Assembly: GCA_903900705.1 (NCBI GenBank) | Contig: CAIUOG010000131.1 | Span: 1-64,000, forward strand | Length of the DNA stretch: 64,000 nt | Source of the DNA: an uncultured Acidobacteriia bacterium | Lineage (GTDB): Bacteria > Acidobacteriota > Terriglobia > Bryobacterales > Bryobacteraceae | Direction of reading: 5' to 3' | Shown: positions 33,745-42,917 of the stretch, piece after piece | Layout: every line of letters starts with the position of its first letter | How positions within the stretch are numbered: the stretch's first letter is position 1 | Notes under the pieces: generated by a model | The model's input: the letters and a program-made list of their open reading frames with translations, nothing else | Database searches by the model: none | Told to the model about the DNA's origin: nothing | Position numbers and translations under genes: made by a program

Positions 33745-36700
33745 CAGAAGTTGTACCTCAGCAGCAGGTTGATATTGCGGGTTCCGGACGCCCCGGTGGG
33801 CAGGCCGTAGCTGGCGGAGTTGACGGTGGTGCCGACGTTCGTGATGGTGACGTGGTTCAGCACATTGCTCGCATTGATTCTCAATTGCAGTTGGCGGCGG
33901 GATTCGCCGAAGCGGAAGGCGCGGTTGAGTGAACTGTTCACCGCGAACTGAAAGAGGCCGGGGATGGTATTGCGTCCCGCGTTGCCGAACTGTCCGGTGG
34001 GAGGCAGCGTGAAGGCCGCGAGATTGAAATAAGCACCGTTGCTGCCGTCTACCGGAAGTCCGGTGGCCTGGGCGCGGCTGGTGCCGAAGGCGGCCAGTCC
34101 GCCTGTGTTCGCGAGGTTGCCGGAGACGTAGGCGGTGAGCGGCGTGCCCGGTGTGGCGGAGAGCGTTCCGTTGAGCGTCCAGCCGCGCAGCAGCGTGGCT
34201 TTCCAGCCCGCGTTGCGAAGGATGCCGCGCGTGCCGACGGGCGAGGAGAACTGGAACGTCGTCTGCAGGTTGTGCCGTTTGTCGAAGGAAGACAGGCCGC
34301 GTTCCAGCCGCAGATTGTCCAGAAACTGAACCAGCGTCCCGCCCGTGCCCTGGAACGTGGAGGCATCGTCAATCGATTTCGCGTAGGTGTAAAGCAGGTT
34401 GGAAGAGATGCCCCGCGAGAAGCGTCTGGTGAGCCGGATCTGGCCCGCGTTGTAATTCGAGTTCGCGCCGGTGGTGAGGTAGCTGAAGCCGGTGGCATTG
34501 GCAATCTGCAGCGATTGGGTGGCAACGGTGGAGCCCGCAACCGCCCGGTTCGGTTGCTCGTTGATGGCCAGATTTGTGCCCTTGGTGCCGATGTATTCGA
34601 CCTCCACGACCAGGCCTTTGGGCAGTGAGTCCTGGACGGTGAAGTTCCAGCTCTGGGCGTAGGAAAGCTTGTAGTTCGGATCGACGGCGTACGTGTTGGT
34701 GATGGTCTGCGAGGGGGTGGTCGCAAAGCCGTTTTCAATGGTGAGCGGGGCGCTGAGGCTGGTGCTGAGGGACGCGGTTCTGGCGAACGGCGGCTGGGCC
34801 GCCATGCTGTTCGCGATGGTGGCATAGGGTGAGCCACTGTAGAAGATGCTGTAGCCGCCGCGGAGAATCAGGCTCTTCTTCGGGAACGGCCGCCAGGCGA
34901 TGCCGAGCCGTGGTGAATAGGAGTTCGGGCTGGAGCGTACCAGACTGGTGGGCAGCGCTCCCGACCACGGGCCGGTCTGGCCGGGCAGAACCACTGAGAC
35001 GGCGGTGAAGCCGGGCCGGATATCCAGATTCGCCAGATGGTTGTAGCGTTCGGTGTAAGGCGCGAAGTACTCGTAACGGAGACCGACGTTGATGGTGAGG
35101 CCGGCACGCAGACGCATGTCGTCCTGCCCGTACCAGGAAGTGGCCCAGCTGCGGAAGTAGTTGTTGGAGCCGCCGAAGCGCAGCGAACTCGATTGCGGAA
35201 AGCCGAGCAGGAAGTCGGCAAAATCGAAGCCGGTGCCGGTGACGGGCTGGCCGGAGGCATTGAGCTGGCTGGTGAGCAGGCCGCTGAACGACATGGAGCC
35301 GCGGGCGTTGGCGTAGTTCAGGCTGTTCTGCTGCAGTCGCCGGTACAGGTATCCAAAGGTCAGGTTGTGTTTCTTCCTGACGATATAGGTGAGGGAGTCG
35401 GTGAAGTTTGTGGTCTGGTTGCGGCTGAGGGAGGCCGCGCCATCATTGAGGCCGGAAAAGTTGGTGAAGGAAAGCGAGGGCGGACCGTAATTGACGGGGT
35501 CCTGCGCGGTACCACTGATGCCGAGTGCGCCGGCGACATTCGAGGTAAAGGCGAAGAAGGGTGTGTTCTGGCCGGTGTTGCGGCTGAAGGTCAGATTGGC
35601 GCTGTTGGTGAAGCGCGGGGCGAAGCTGTGGCTCCAGCCGGCGGAGGCGCTGAGGCCATAGCCGGAACTGTTGTCTGTAAACCCGAACAGGCCGCGCGAT
35701 TTCGAAGACCGATCCTGATACTGGACGTTGAAGTTCACGCGGTCTTTCTTCGTCAGCGGGGCGGAAACGCGGACGCCGATGCTTTGGGAATCATTGGGGA
35801 CGGTCGAGATGAGCCGGTAGTTCTGCACCAGACCGCCGTAGATGGGCTGCGGGAAGTAACGCAGCAGCCCGGTGGAGGCCGGGTTCATCCGCGAAGCCGG
35901 AATCTGGGAGTTCGGGAACGGCGCGCCGTTGAGGGGATCGAAAATCTGGGCCGCGCCGGTCTTTTTGGCGGCGGAGAAGTCTCCGGCGCGTTCCGCGAGC
36001 GTGGGCACGGAACCCAGCAGATTGGAGCCATTACGGTTCAGAGAGCCGGAGTAGCTGACGTTGAAGTTGATGGTTTTCCAGTTGACCAGTTTGGGGATGA
36101 TGACCGGGCCACCCACGGTGGCAGTGAAGTTGTTGGCGGCTGAATATGGTTTTTGCGCTGGCTGGCCGTTCAGAGAGAAGGGCGCGGCGTTGAATGCGGA
36201 ATTCCGCGCCGTATAGGAGACGTTTCCGGTGTAGTCGGCAGCTTTTTTGCGTTTGTTGCCAAAGCTGGCGAACTGGCCATCGAAGGGGCCGCGTTTGGCG
36301 TTCTTGTTATTCGCGCCGCGTCCACCGCGTCCGCCACCACCACCACCACCTCCTCCGCCTCCTCGCCCGCCACCACCTCCACGGCCCCCGCCGCCCGGTC
36401 CGGCGGAAACGCCCGCGCCGCCGAAATCGCCGCCACCGCCCGCGGGACCCACGCCGAAGCCGCTGGTGATGGCGCTGGCGCCGAAGCCGCCAAGGCCCAG
36501 GCTGTCGTTCGTGCTCATGCCGGGCGGGAGTACCACGGAGCCGGGGTCGCCCATGGCGCCGGCGAGCAGGCTGGGCTGTCCGCCGCCAGGGCCACCAGGG
36601 CGTCCTCCGGCGGGACGTTGCCGGCGCGCTTCATCATCGGAAGCCGCGCCGAGGCCTCCGCTGGTGCTGCCGTTGACCAGAAAAGCTTCGTCGTCAGCCG

Positions 36701-37253
36701 CGGCAACCGGTTCGGGTGGCGCGGCTTCGAGGGTGGAACCATCGGCGGTCTGTACAGCAGCGCTCTGGAAGGCAGGTTGTGCCTGACCGCCGCGACCGGG
36801 TCCGCCCCGGCCCGGTCCCGCACCCTGCGGACGGGGCCGGGGTTGGTTTGTCGCCGTTTGCGGCGCGGGTTTCGGGGTTTCCGGTTTGGCGGGGGCTGGC
36901 CTGGTGGGTTCCGGCTTGGAAGCTTCCGGCTTTGCGTCGCGCTCGCTGATCTTCGGCATTTCGAGCGCCCAATCCTTCACCACCGGCAGAACGCCCATCG
37001 TGATGTGCTGGCGCGCTGCCGTGAACTCGAACATCTCCACCTGAATGTCCCAGTCGCCCTCCGCGAGTTCCAGGGAGTAACGACCGTTTTCATCGGTGTA
37101 GCCAGTAACTTTGGTCTCGCCGTGGCGGGCAGTAATGGTTGCGCCCGGGACGGGTTGGTCGGCCGCGCGCACGGAACCGAGATACTGGGCCCCGTGCAGG
37201 CTAAGCGCTGTCAGCAGGAATGCGATCAGGATGGAGCAGGGAAGTCGACGCAC
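33744..37253 (-). CDS. Oar-like TonB-dependent receptor with carboxypeptidase-regulatory domain
   Basis: This protein of about 1169 residues starts at the GTG at 37253, which places the signal peptide (RLPCSILIAFLLTALSLHG) at the N-terminus; the frame continues upstream but would overlap the preceding gene. A CarboxypepD_reg-like fold (QPVPGATITARHGETKVTGY) occupies residues 30-105. A proline/glycine-rich linker follows (glycine runs around residues 278-318), then a plug and large beta-barrel of the Oar/TonB-dependent type (KTINFNVSYSGSLNRN, GYSIFYSGSPYA, MRLRAGLTINVGLRYEYFAPY), ending LLLRYNF with the C-terminal aromatic residue needed for barrel assembly. It is coupled to the VWFA gene downstream. 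Confidence 0.9.
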   Translation of the reverse strand: MRRLPCSILIAFLLTALSLHGAQYLGSVRAADQPVPGATITARHGETKVTGYTDENGRYSLELAEGDWDIQVEMFEFTAARQHITMGVLPVVKDWALEMPKISERDAKPEASKPEPTRPAPAKPETPKPAPQTATNQPRPRPQGAGPGRGGPGRGGQAQPAFQSAAVQTADGSTLEAAPPEPVAAADDEAFLVNGSTSGGLGAASDDEARRQRPAGGRPGGPGGGQPSLLAGAMGDPGSVVLPPGMSTNDSLGLGGFGASAITSGFGVGPAGGGGDFGGAGVSAGPGGGGRGGGGGRGGGGGGGGGGGRGGRGANNKNAKRGPFDGQFASFGNKRKKAADYTGNVSYTARNSAFNAAPFSLNGQPAQKPYSAANNFTATVGGPVIIPKLVNWKTINFNVSYSGSLNRNGSNLLGSVPTLAERAGDFSAAKKTGAAQIFDPLNGAPFPNSQIPASRMNPASTGLLRYFPQPIYGGLVQNYRLISTVPNDSQSIGVRVSAPLTKKDRVNFNVQYQDRSSKSRGLFGFTDNSSGYGLSASAGWSHSFAPRFTNSANLTFSRNTGQNTPFFAFTSNVAGALGISGTAQDPVNYGPPSLSFTNFSGLNDGAASLSRNQTTNFTDSLTYIVRKKHNLTFGYLYRRLQQNSLNYANARGSMSFSGLLTSQLNASGQPVTGTGFDFADFLLGFPQSSSLRFGGSNNYFRSWATSWYGQDDMRLRAGLTINVGLRYEYFAPYTERYNHLANLDIRPGFTAVSVVLPGQTGPWSGALPTSLVRSSPNSYSPRLGIAWRPFPKKSLILRGGYSIFYSGSPYATIANSMAAQPPFARTASLSTSLSAPLTIENGFATTPSQTITNTYAVDPNYKLSYAQSWNFTVQDSLPKGLVVEVEYIGTKGTNLAINEQPNRAVAGSTVATQSLQIANATGFSYLTTGANSNYNAGQIRLTRRFSRGISSNLLYTYAKSIDDASTFQGTGGTLVQFLDNLRLERGLSSFDKRHNLQTTFQFSSPVGTRGILRNAGWKATLLRGWTLNGTLSATPGTPLTAYVSGNLANTGGLAAFGTSRAQATGLPVDGSNGAYFNLAAFTLPPTGQFGNAGRNTIPGLFQFAVNSSLNRAFRFGESRRQLQLRINASNVLNHVTITNVGTTVNSASYGLPTGASGTRNINLLLRYNF

Positions 37254-37344
37254 GGGTTTGACAGGAATATCCGACAGAATCTCAATTGTATTGAACGGAT
37301 GGTTGCGATTGGTTCCAGGGAAAGTGCCGGCTTCTCCGACCGGA

Positions 37345-37977
37345 TCAGTTCTGTCCGGGCGTGCCCTGTTCCCGCGTTTCGCCGGTGATCCTGACGTTCC
37401 GGAAATCGCCCGATTCATTGAAGGAGCCCAGGCCCACCCTGCCCCACTTCAGGCTCAGGTCCACCGCATCGAGACTCGGATTTCGTTTACCGTTGACTTC
37501 CACGTAGCATTTGCCTGTGACGCCGTCGAAGACAAGCTTTACCGGTGTCCAGTCCTGCGTGTCAAATGACGGAGGCCCGTCGAGCGTCGAGATGCGGACG
37601 CGTTCTCCGCCAAAGATGTGGAACATACCGTTGTGCACGTTCTGTTTGGCTCCGGCGTCGGAGGAGATGTGCGCGTAATTGTAGTGATTCGCGTCCTGCC
37701 AGGCGTAAACGATAATCAGGCTGCGCCCGTTGCGTTTCATCTCCGCCTCCACGGTGACCTTCGTATACGGTTTTGAATTCAGAAGGGCGAATTTGGTGGG
37801 GCGGCGCGGCTGGCCGGCGGGCGGTTCCGCAGCCACCTTCAGCCGGAGAACTCCGTTCTCGACAGCCCAGTCGGAGGCCTGCTGAACGGTCCAGTCATGG
37901 CCGAAGGCGGTGATGGTCTCCCCGGCTGCGTAAGCGATAAAGGCGGTGCAACAGAGTGCGAGCGCAACAGTTTTCAT
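37345..37977 (-). CDS. exported concanavalin-A-fold (DUF1080-like) protein
   Basis: This 210-residue protein has a signal peptide ([20 protein letters not shown]). The mature part is a beta-sandwich: [74 protein letters not shown] and [20 protein letters not shown], the pattern of DUF1080/laminin-G-like 3-keto-disaccharide hydrolase and lectin folds. The Glu/Asp catalytic pair cannot be placed confidently, so binding of a carbohydrate or glycan is more likely than hydrolysis. It is transcribed divergently from the PEPCK gene and ends 91 bases before the Oar receptor start. Confidence 0.75.
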   Translation of the reverse strand: MKTVALALCCTAFIAYAAGETITAFGHDWTVQQASDWAVENGVLRLKVAAEPPAGQPRRPTKFALLNSKPYTKVTVEAEMKRNGRSLIIVYAWQDANHYNYAHISSDAGAKQNVHNGMFHIFGGERVRISTLDGPPSFDTQDWTPVKLVFDGVTGKCYVEVNGKRNPSLDAVDLSLKWGRVGLGSFNESGDFRNVRITGETREQGTPGQN

Positions 37978-38028
37978 CAGACTGAAGAATATCGCATCAG
38001 CATGACTGCTATTTTGATAGGCAGAGAA

Positions 38029-39858
38029 ATGAGCCAGGAAACCGAATCCCGTAATCTCTCGGCCCCGTTAAGCCGAAACAAGCATTTGTGCCGGTGGGTG
38101 GAGAAGATGGTGGCGCTGACCAAGCCCGCCGCCGTTCACTGGGTGGATGGTTCGCAGGAAGAGTACGACGCTCTCTGCGCCCAGATGGTGGAGGGCGGCA
38201 CTTTCATCAAACTGAACGAGGAACTCTGGCCGGGCTGTTTTTACGCAAGGTCCGATGCGAACGATGTCGCGCGCGTGGAAGACCGCACGTACATCTGCTC
38301 GCTCTCGAAGGACGCCGCGGGACCCACCAATAACTGGGTGAACCCGTATGAGATGCGCCGCAAGCTGAAGGGGCTGTTCGATGGCTCCATGCGCGGCCGC
38401 ACCATGTATGTTCTGGCCTACAGCATGGGGCCGATTGATTCGCCGATGTCGCAGATCGGCGTGCAGTTGACGGATTCACCTTATGTGGTGGTCAACATGC
38501 GCATTATGGCGCGCATCGGGCTGCAGGTTTTCAAAGAGATCGATAAAGACGTGAAGCGCGTAGTGCCGTGTATGCACACGGTGGGCGCTCCGCTGGAGCC
38601 GGGCCAGGCCGATGTGCCGTGGCCCTGCAACAAAGAGAAGTACATTGTGCACTTCCCGGAATCGCGCGAAATCTGGTCGTACGGTTCGGGCTACGGCGGC
38701 AATGCGCTGCTGGGTAAGAAATGCTTTGCGCTGCGCATCGCGTCGAATATTGCGCGCGACGAGGGCTGGCTGGCCGAGCACATGCTGATTCTGGGCGTGG
38801 AGAATCCGGAAGGCGAGAAGACCTACGTCGCGGCGGCGTTCCCCAGCGCCTGCGGCAAGACGAATTTCGCCATGCTGGTGCCGCCGGCAGGGTTCGAGGG
38901 CTGGAAGGTCTGGACTATCGGCGACGACATCGCGTGGATCAAAGCGGATGAAACCGGTCGTTTGCGCGCCATCAATCCGGAAGCGGGCTTCTTCGGCGTC
39001 GCACCGGGGACAAGCGAAAAAACGAACCCAAATGCCATGGCGACGCTGCGGAAGAACTCCATCTTCACCAACGTGGCGCTCACGCCCGAGGGCGGCATCT
39101 GGTGGGAAGGCATGACGGACGAACCGCCCGCCGAGTGCCTCGACTGGCAAGGCAACCGGTGGACTCCGGAAATCGGCCGGACCGGAGTGAAAGCCGCGCA
39201 TCCCAATTCGCGCTTTACGGCCCCGGCCTCGCAGTGTCCCACCATCGACCCCGCCTGGGAATCCCCCAGCGGCGTGCCGATCAGCGCGATCATCTTCGGT
39301 GGCCGCCGCGCGACCACCATGCCACTGGTTTACCAGGCCTTCAACTGGAGCGCCGGAGTCTACACGGGTGCGACCATGGGCTCGGAAACGACGGCCGCCG
39401 CCGCCGGGGCAGTGGGCAAAGTCCGGCGTGATCCCATGGCCATGCTGCCGTTCTGCGGCTATCACATGGGCGACTACTTCCGGCACTGGCTGAAGGTGCA
39501 GCGCCGGCTGACCGAAACGCCACGCATCTTCCATGTGAACTGGTTCCGCAAGGATGCGGACGGGAAGTTCATCTGGCCGGGATTCCGCGAGAATATGCGC
39601 GTGCTGAAGTGGATTGTGGACCGCTCGCATGGCCGCGCCGTGGGCCGCGAAACGCCCATCGGCTGGATGCCCCGTTATGAGGACATCGAATGGAACGGTC
39701 TGGAGTTTGGCCAGGACCAGTTCGAGGCGCTGCAGGCGTTCGATCATCAGGCCTGGAGAGCGGAAGTGATCGGGCACGAGGAGCTGTTTATCGACCTGCA
39801 CGACCATCTGCCGCCGGAGATCGTCTACGAGCGCGAACTGCTGATCTGCCGTCTGTAG
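38029..39858 (+). CDS. pckG: phosphoenolpyruvate carboxykinase (GTP)
   Basis: This 609-residue enzyme interconverts oxaloacetate and PEP with GTP in gluconeogenesis. [15 protein letters not shown] is the GTP-PEPCK kinase-1 loop with the reactive cysteine. [11 protein letters not shown] holds the metal-binding aspartates, with [11 protein letters not shown] and [19 protein letters not shown] further on. The ATG at 38029 (after AGGCAGAG) gives the usual N-terminus and length; an ATG at 38002 is an alternative. It is divergent from the lectin-fold gene (51-base gap) and convergent with the RraA-family gene. Confidence 0.96.
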   Translation: MSQETESRNLSAPLSRNKHLCRWVEKMVALTKPAAVHWVDGSQEEYDALCAQMVEGGTFIKLNEELWPGCFYARSDANDVARVEDRTYICSLSKDAAGPTNNWVNPYEMRRKLKGLFDGSMRGRTMYVLAYSMGPIDSPMSQIGVQLTDSPYVVVNMRIMARIGLQVFKEIDKDVKRVVPCMHTVGAPLEPGQADVPWPCNKEKYIVHFPESREIWSYGSGYGGNALLGKKCFALRIASNIARDEGWLAEHMLILGVENPEGEKTYVAAAFPSACGKTNFAMLVPPAGFEGWKVWTIGDDIAWIKADETGRLRAINPEAGFFGVAPGTSEKTNPNAMATLRKNSIFTNVALTPEGGIWWEGMTDEPPAECLDWQGNRWTPEIGRTGVKAAHPNSRFTAPASQCPTIDPAWESPSGVPISAIIFGGRRATTMPLVYQAFNWSAGVYTGATMGSETTAAAAGAVGKVRRDPMAMLPFCGYHMGDYFRHWLKVQRRLTETPRIFHVNWFRKDADGKFIWPGFRENMRVLKWIVDRSHGRAVGRETPIGWMPRYEDIEWNGLEFGQDQFEALQAFDHQAWRAEVIGHEELFIDLHDHLPPEIVYERELLICRL

Positions 39859-39873
39859 CGGACCGGCGCGGCG

Positions 39874-40572
39874 TTACATGACGCCGAATTTTTCGAACGC
39901 TTCCACCGTGCTCATGCCATTCAAAATGGCCGTGCGCACGGTGTTTTCTTTGGTGACCTTCTCGAGCGCCCTGGTGATGGCTTCTTCCTCCGCGGCGCGG
40001 GGAACAACCAGTACGCCGTCGATATCGCCGAAGATGATGTCGCCGGGTGCGATGCTGACGCCGCCCATCTCGATCCGGACGCGGAAGTCGACCACCTTGC
40101 CGCGATAGCCCTGATCCTGCGCGTAGCGTCCGGTGGAGAAGGTGGGGAAGCCCAGTTCCAGAATGCCTTTGGTGTCACGGGAAAAGCCGTTCACGACCGC
40201 GCCCGCCGCGCCCAGAATACCGGCCCGGGTGCTCATCAGCTCGCCCCAGAGCGCATAACGCGGCGACCCGCCGGTAGCCACATACACTTCATTGCGTTTC
40301 AGATCGTCGAGCGCGTGCAACATGAGACCGAAGGGTTGCCGGCTCATGTCCGTCTGACCGTCCGGATCCCGAAAGGCGAAGTAGTCGGCCTCCAGAACCG
40401 GCATGGCCCTGCCCACCACCACCATGTCGGGCGCGAGAGGCTGGATCTCCGGCGGCAGGAATTGCCGCCGGAATCCCATGGTGTCGAGCACGTCACCGAT
40501 TGCGGCGGTGAACAGATGCTCACGAATCAGGCCGAAGAGTTCATCGTCATCGGCCCAGGTGAAGTCAGGCAT
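39874..40572 (-). CDS. RraA-family protein
   Basis: This 232-residue protein belongs to the RraA/HMG-aldolase family: LFTAAIGDVLDTMG at the N-terminus, GELMSTRAGILGAAGAVVNG in the middle and GDIIFGDIDGVLVVPR near residue 190. Members include 4-hydroxy-4-methyl-2-oxoglutarate aldolases and RNase E regulators. The usual G-D-N-L-A loop is replaced by GELMSTRAG, so the specific reaction is open. The start region is duplicated in a 16-bp repeat. The adjacent genes are not obviously of the same pathway. Confidence 0.85.
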   Translation of the reverse strand: MPDFTWADDDELFGLIREHLFTAAIGDVLDTMGFRRQFLPPEIQPLAPDMVVVGRAMPVLEADYFAFRDPDGQTDMSRQPFGLMLHALDDLKRNEVYVATGGSPRYALWGELMSTRAGILGAAGAVVNGFSRDTKGILELGFPTFSTGRYAQDQGYRGKVVDFRVRIEMGGVSIAPGDIIFGDIDGVLVVPRAAEEEAITRALEKVTKENTVRTAILNGMSTVEAFEKFGVM

Positions 40573-40595
40573 AGGTGAAGTCAGGCATAGGTGAA
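40557..40595 (-). repeat. 16-bp tandem duplication spanning the RraA-family start codon
   Basis: AGGTGAAGTCAGGCAT occurs at 40557-40572 and 40573-40588 with a partial third copy to 40595 (plus-strand reading). Each copy ends in CAT, an ATG on the coding strand. The outer ATG (40588) opens a seven-codon reading frame, MPDFTYA then stop, which ends just inside the real gene. The stop of this mini-frame overlaps the real start region, so it could affect initiation. Confidence 0.93.
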
Positions 40596-40612
40596 CCGGC
40601 TCATGTGTGAAC

Positions 40613-42268
40613 CTACTGAGCGGAAACCTTGTCGGGAAGCGTGAACAGGTAAGACACCATGTCGTCCATTTCCTTCTGGCTGAACTTGTAAACCTGCATG
40701 GGAGTGCCGGGGGACATCTTCTGCGGGTTCACAAAATGCTCTTTGGTCCAGGCTTCCGTGCGCCGCGCGGCGAGGCCGTTCAGAGCCGGGCCCATCTTGC
40801 CTCCGACTCCGTTGACCATGTGGCAGGCGGAGCAGAAGTTCTTCTGGTAGAGCGCGGCGCCGTCGGCTGCGAAGGCGGGCGTGTTGGTGATCAGATCGCC
40901 GTTGTCAGGCGTGAGGGCGGCCATGGCGGAGGCCAGGTCGTTCATCTGTGCGCCGGTCAGGTTCACCGGAGTCATGGCGCTGCCGGGGCTGGTGGCCTGC
41001 GGTTCCTTGAAGTGGAGCAGCATCCAGGCCTGGTCATGCCGGCGTCCGGTGTTGACCAGATTCGGCCCCGCTTTGGCTTCGCCGCCGGGAGTCACGTTGT
41101 GGCATGCGCCGCAGTTCTCCTGCCGGTAGTAGTGAACGCCGGAGAGTTCGGCCGGCTTGAGACCCATCCATTGCACGGGACCGGAGAAGTCGATCTGCGC
41201 GGCGGCGCTCTGGGGCGGGGTGCTCTTGAGAGCGGCGTAGGTCATGCCGCCCCAGCCGATGCCCGCGAGTGCAACAATGCCCATGGCGAGGCCGCGCTGG
41301 CGGACTTTCACCATCTTGCCGCGGTCCACAAAGGGAGCGCTGATGAGAGCGAGGATTGCGAGCGTCGGAAGAATGACGGTTCCGACCACTTCGAGCGGGC
41401 CATCAAACACCTTCAGCATCTGGAACAGGAACAGGAAGTACCATTCCGGGCGCGGGATGTAGCTGGTGTCAGTGGGGTCCGCCATGCGTTCGAGCGGAAC
41501 GCGAACAGCGATGGCGAGGGTGAAAAGGATGGCAAAAGCGATGAAGATGGCGACCGTATCCTTGAAAACCTGTTCCGGATAGAACTTCTTCTTCGGCTTC
41601 AGTTCGTCGCCCGGCGCCGGCGCCACGCCATGGCGGCGGACGAGGAACACGTGCAGGCCAATCAGCATCATTGTCAGCGGCGGCAGCAGCAGCACGTGCA
41701 GGCCGTAAAAACGCGCGAACGTGACCACGCCAATGTCGCCGGTACTCGCGAGCAGTCGGCTGACGTAGGTACCCGCCAGCGGCACCGTCGCACCAATCTG
41801 CGTGGCGACCACCGTGCCCCAGTACGCGCGATTGTCCCAGGCGAGCAGGTAACCGGTCAGGCCGTAGGCGAGGGTGAGCAGGAGGAGAATCACGCCCACA
41901 ATCCAGGTGGCTTCACGGGGCTTTTTGTAAGCGCCCCAGACGAACACCTGCACCATATGCAGAACCACGATCACGATGATCATGCTGGCGCCCCAGTGGT
42001 GGAGGCCGCGCATAATGCGCCCGGCGGTGACTTCGGTGAGGATGTAGCGCAGGCTGTCATACGCATCGCCTGGCGTGGGCGCGTAGTTGAAGGCCAGCAT
42101 GATGCCGGTGAAGAACTGTACCAGAATCATGAACATGGCAACGCTTCCCAGCACCTGGTGCCAGCCGCTGGAATCGGGAATTTCTTCCATCAGGAAGTGG
42201 TTGATGCCGCTCGGAATCCCGGTGCGGTCATCGACGGCGTCGATGAACTGCTGCAGTTTTTCTTTCAT
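40613..42268 (-). CDS. cytochrome b of a bc-type complex fused to a diheme cytochrome c
   Basis: This 551-residue membrane protein is the quinol-oxidising subunit. The N-terminal half is cytochrome b: helices with HHWGASMIIVIVVLHM and FYGLHVLLLPPLTMMLIGLH bearing the four heme-b histidines, and a PEWYFLFLF Qo motif typical of bc/b6f enzymes. After a TM helix (about 335-355) a C-terminal extension contains two CXXCH heme sites (CGACH and CSACH) with methionines expected as axial ligands. Fusion replaces a separate cytochrome c1. It lies five bases after the Rieske gene, so the two form an operon for a compact alternative bc complex. Confidence 0.93.
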   Translation of the reverse strand: MKEKLQQFIDAVDDRTGIPSGINHFLMEEIPDSSGWHQVLGSVAMFMILVQFFTGIMLAFNYAPTPGDAYDSLRYILTEVTAGRIMRGLHHWGASMIIVIVVLHMVQVFVWGAYKKPREATWIVGVILLLLTLAYGLTGYLLAWDNRAYWGTVVATQIGATVPLAGTYVSRLLASTGDIGVVTFARFYGLHVLLLPPLTMMLIGLHVFLVRRHGVAPAPGDELKPKKKFYPEQVFKDTVAIFIAFAILFTLAIAVRVPLERMADPTDTSYIPRPEWYFLFLFQMLKVFDGPLEVVGTVILPTLAILALISAPFVDRGKMVKVRQRGLAMGIVALAGIGWGGMTYAALKSTPPQSAAAQIDFSGPVQWMGLKPAELSGVHYYRQENCGACHNVTPGGEAKAGPNLVNTGRRHDQAWMLLHFKEPQATSPGSAMTPVNLTGAQMNDLASAMAALTPDNGDLITNTPAFAADGAALYQKNFCSACHMVNGVGGKMGPALNGLAARRTEAWTKEHFVNPQKMSPGTPMQVYKFSQKEMDDMVSYLFTLPDKVSAQ

Positions 42269-42273
42269 CGGAA

Positions 42274-42816
42274 TTAACCTTTGGCTTCGTCGGACGGCTT
42301 GAGCGCGCCAACCTGCAGGCGGTTGTTCTCAATCTTCGTCACATAGCGGTCGAGGGGCCGCGGCGCGGGTCCGGTAAGTACGGCGCCCTGAATCGAAAAG
42401 AAGGAATTGTGGCAGGGGCAGACGAACTGCTTGCTCGCGTCTTCCCAGTGGTAGGCGCAACCCAGATGGGTGCACTGTGGCCCGTAGGCGACCACCTTAT
42501 TCTCCGCGGTCTTGACCACCCAGGCGGTTCTTTTCTCTGTGACCGCGCGCCAGCCATCGATGCGGCTTTGCTGGAAGCTCATTTCGACGGGGGTGCCGAT
42601 GGTGAGCTGGCTGATATCGCCGGCGTCGACGAAGTCCGACTTCTTTCGGGAACGGGTGGGAATCAACAGGTAGGCCAGGGTGGGCAGAGCGAGCGCGGCG
42701 CCCATGATGGCGTTGAGTCCGACGATGACGGCGCTGTAGAAGGACCGGCGCGGCATGGCGTCCGCTGGTTTATCCGCCGGCTTGCATGGGTGGGTTGGTG
42801 GAGTTTGTTCAGGCAT
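42274..42816 (-). CDS. Rieske [2Fe-2S] protein of the bc complex
   Basis: This 180-residue protein has a cytoplasmic start, one TM helix at about residues 24-50 (SFYSAVIVGLNAIMGAALAL) and a C-terminal Rieske domain. The cluster motifs CTHLGC and CPCHNSFF carry the two cysteines and two histidines, with the usual disulfide cysteines. The start is at MPEQTPPTHPC (42816); a longer reading frame extends upstream but would include the promoter. It is followed directly by the cytochrome b-c fusion, giving a two-gene bc operon. Confidence 0.93.
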   Translation of the reverse strand: MPEQTPPTHPCKPADKPADAMPRRSFYSAVIVGLNAIMGAALALPTLAYLLIPTRSRKKSDFVDAGDISQLTIGTPVEMSFQQSRIDGWRAVTEKRTAWVVKTAENKVVAYGPQCTHLGCAYHWEDASKQFVCPCHNSFFSIQGAVLTGPAPRPLDRYVTKIENNRLQVGALKPSDEAKG

Positions 42817-42831
42817 GGTCCGAACATTGAT

Positions 42832-42860
42832 TCTATATTGAAGGGCTGCGCCAGTTTCAA
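42832..42860 (-). promoter_or_regulatory. probable sigma-70 promoter of the Rieske/cytochrome b operon
   Basis: On the minus strand TTGAAA (42860-42855) and TATAGA (42837-42832) are separated by exactly 17 bases. The -10 end lies 16 bases before the ATG, so transcription would start near 42825 and the leader would be only about 9 nucleotides. There is no Shine-Dalgarno sequence in it. Assignment rests on sequence match and spacing alone. Confidence 0.5.
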
Positions 42861-42917
42861 ACAAGTTGTGTTGTTCTCGTAAGATTTTTTCGGACAGGGA
42901 CGCAGTGGTAATGGATA

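Noticed and set aside
36300-36420. GC-rich triplet-like run as a possible nucleotide repeat or mobile element edge
   Set aside because: It encodes the glycine-rich linker of the Oar-like receptor in the correct frame, a common feature of these proteins.
40607-42277. Open frame of 556 codons opposite the cytochrome b-c fusion
   Set aside because: It mirrors a strongly supported cytochrome gene and is rich in His/Glu/Gly/Gln without a fold; no ribosome-binding site was seen.
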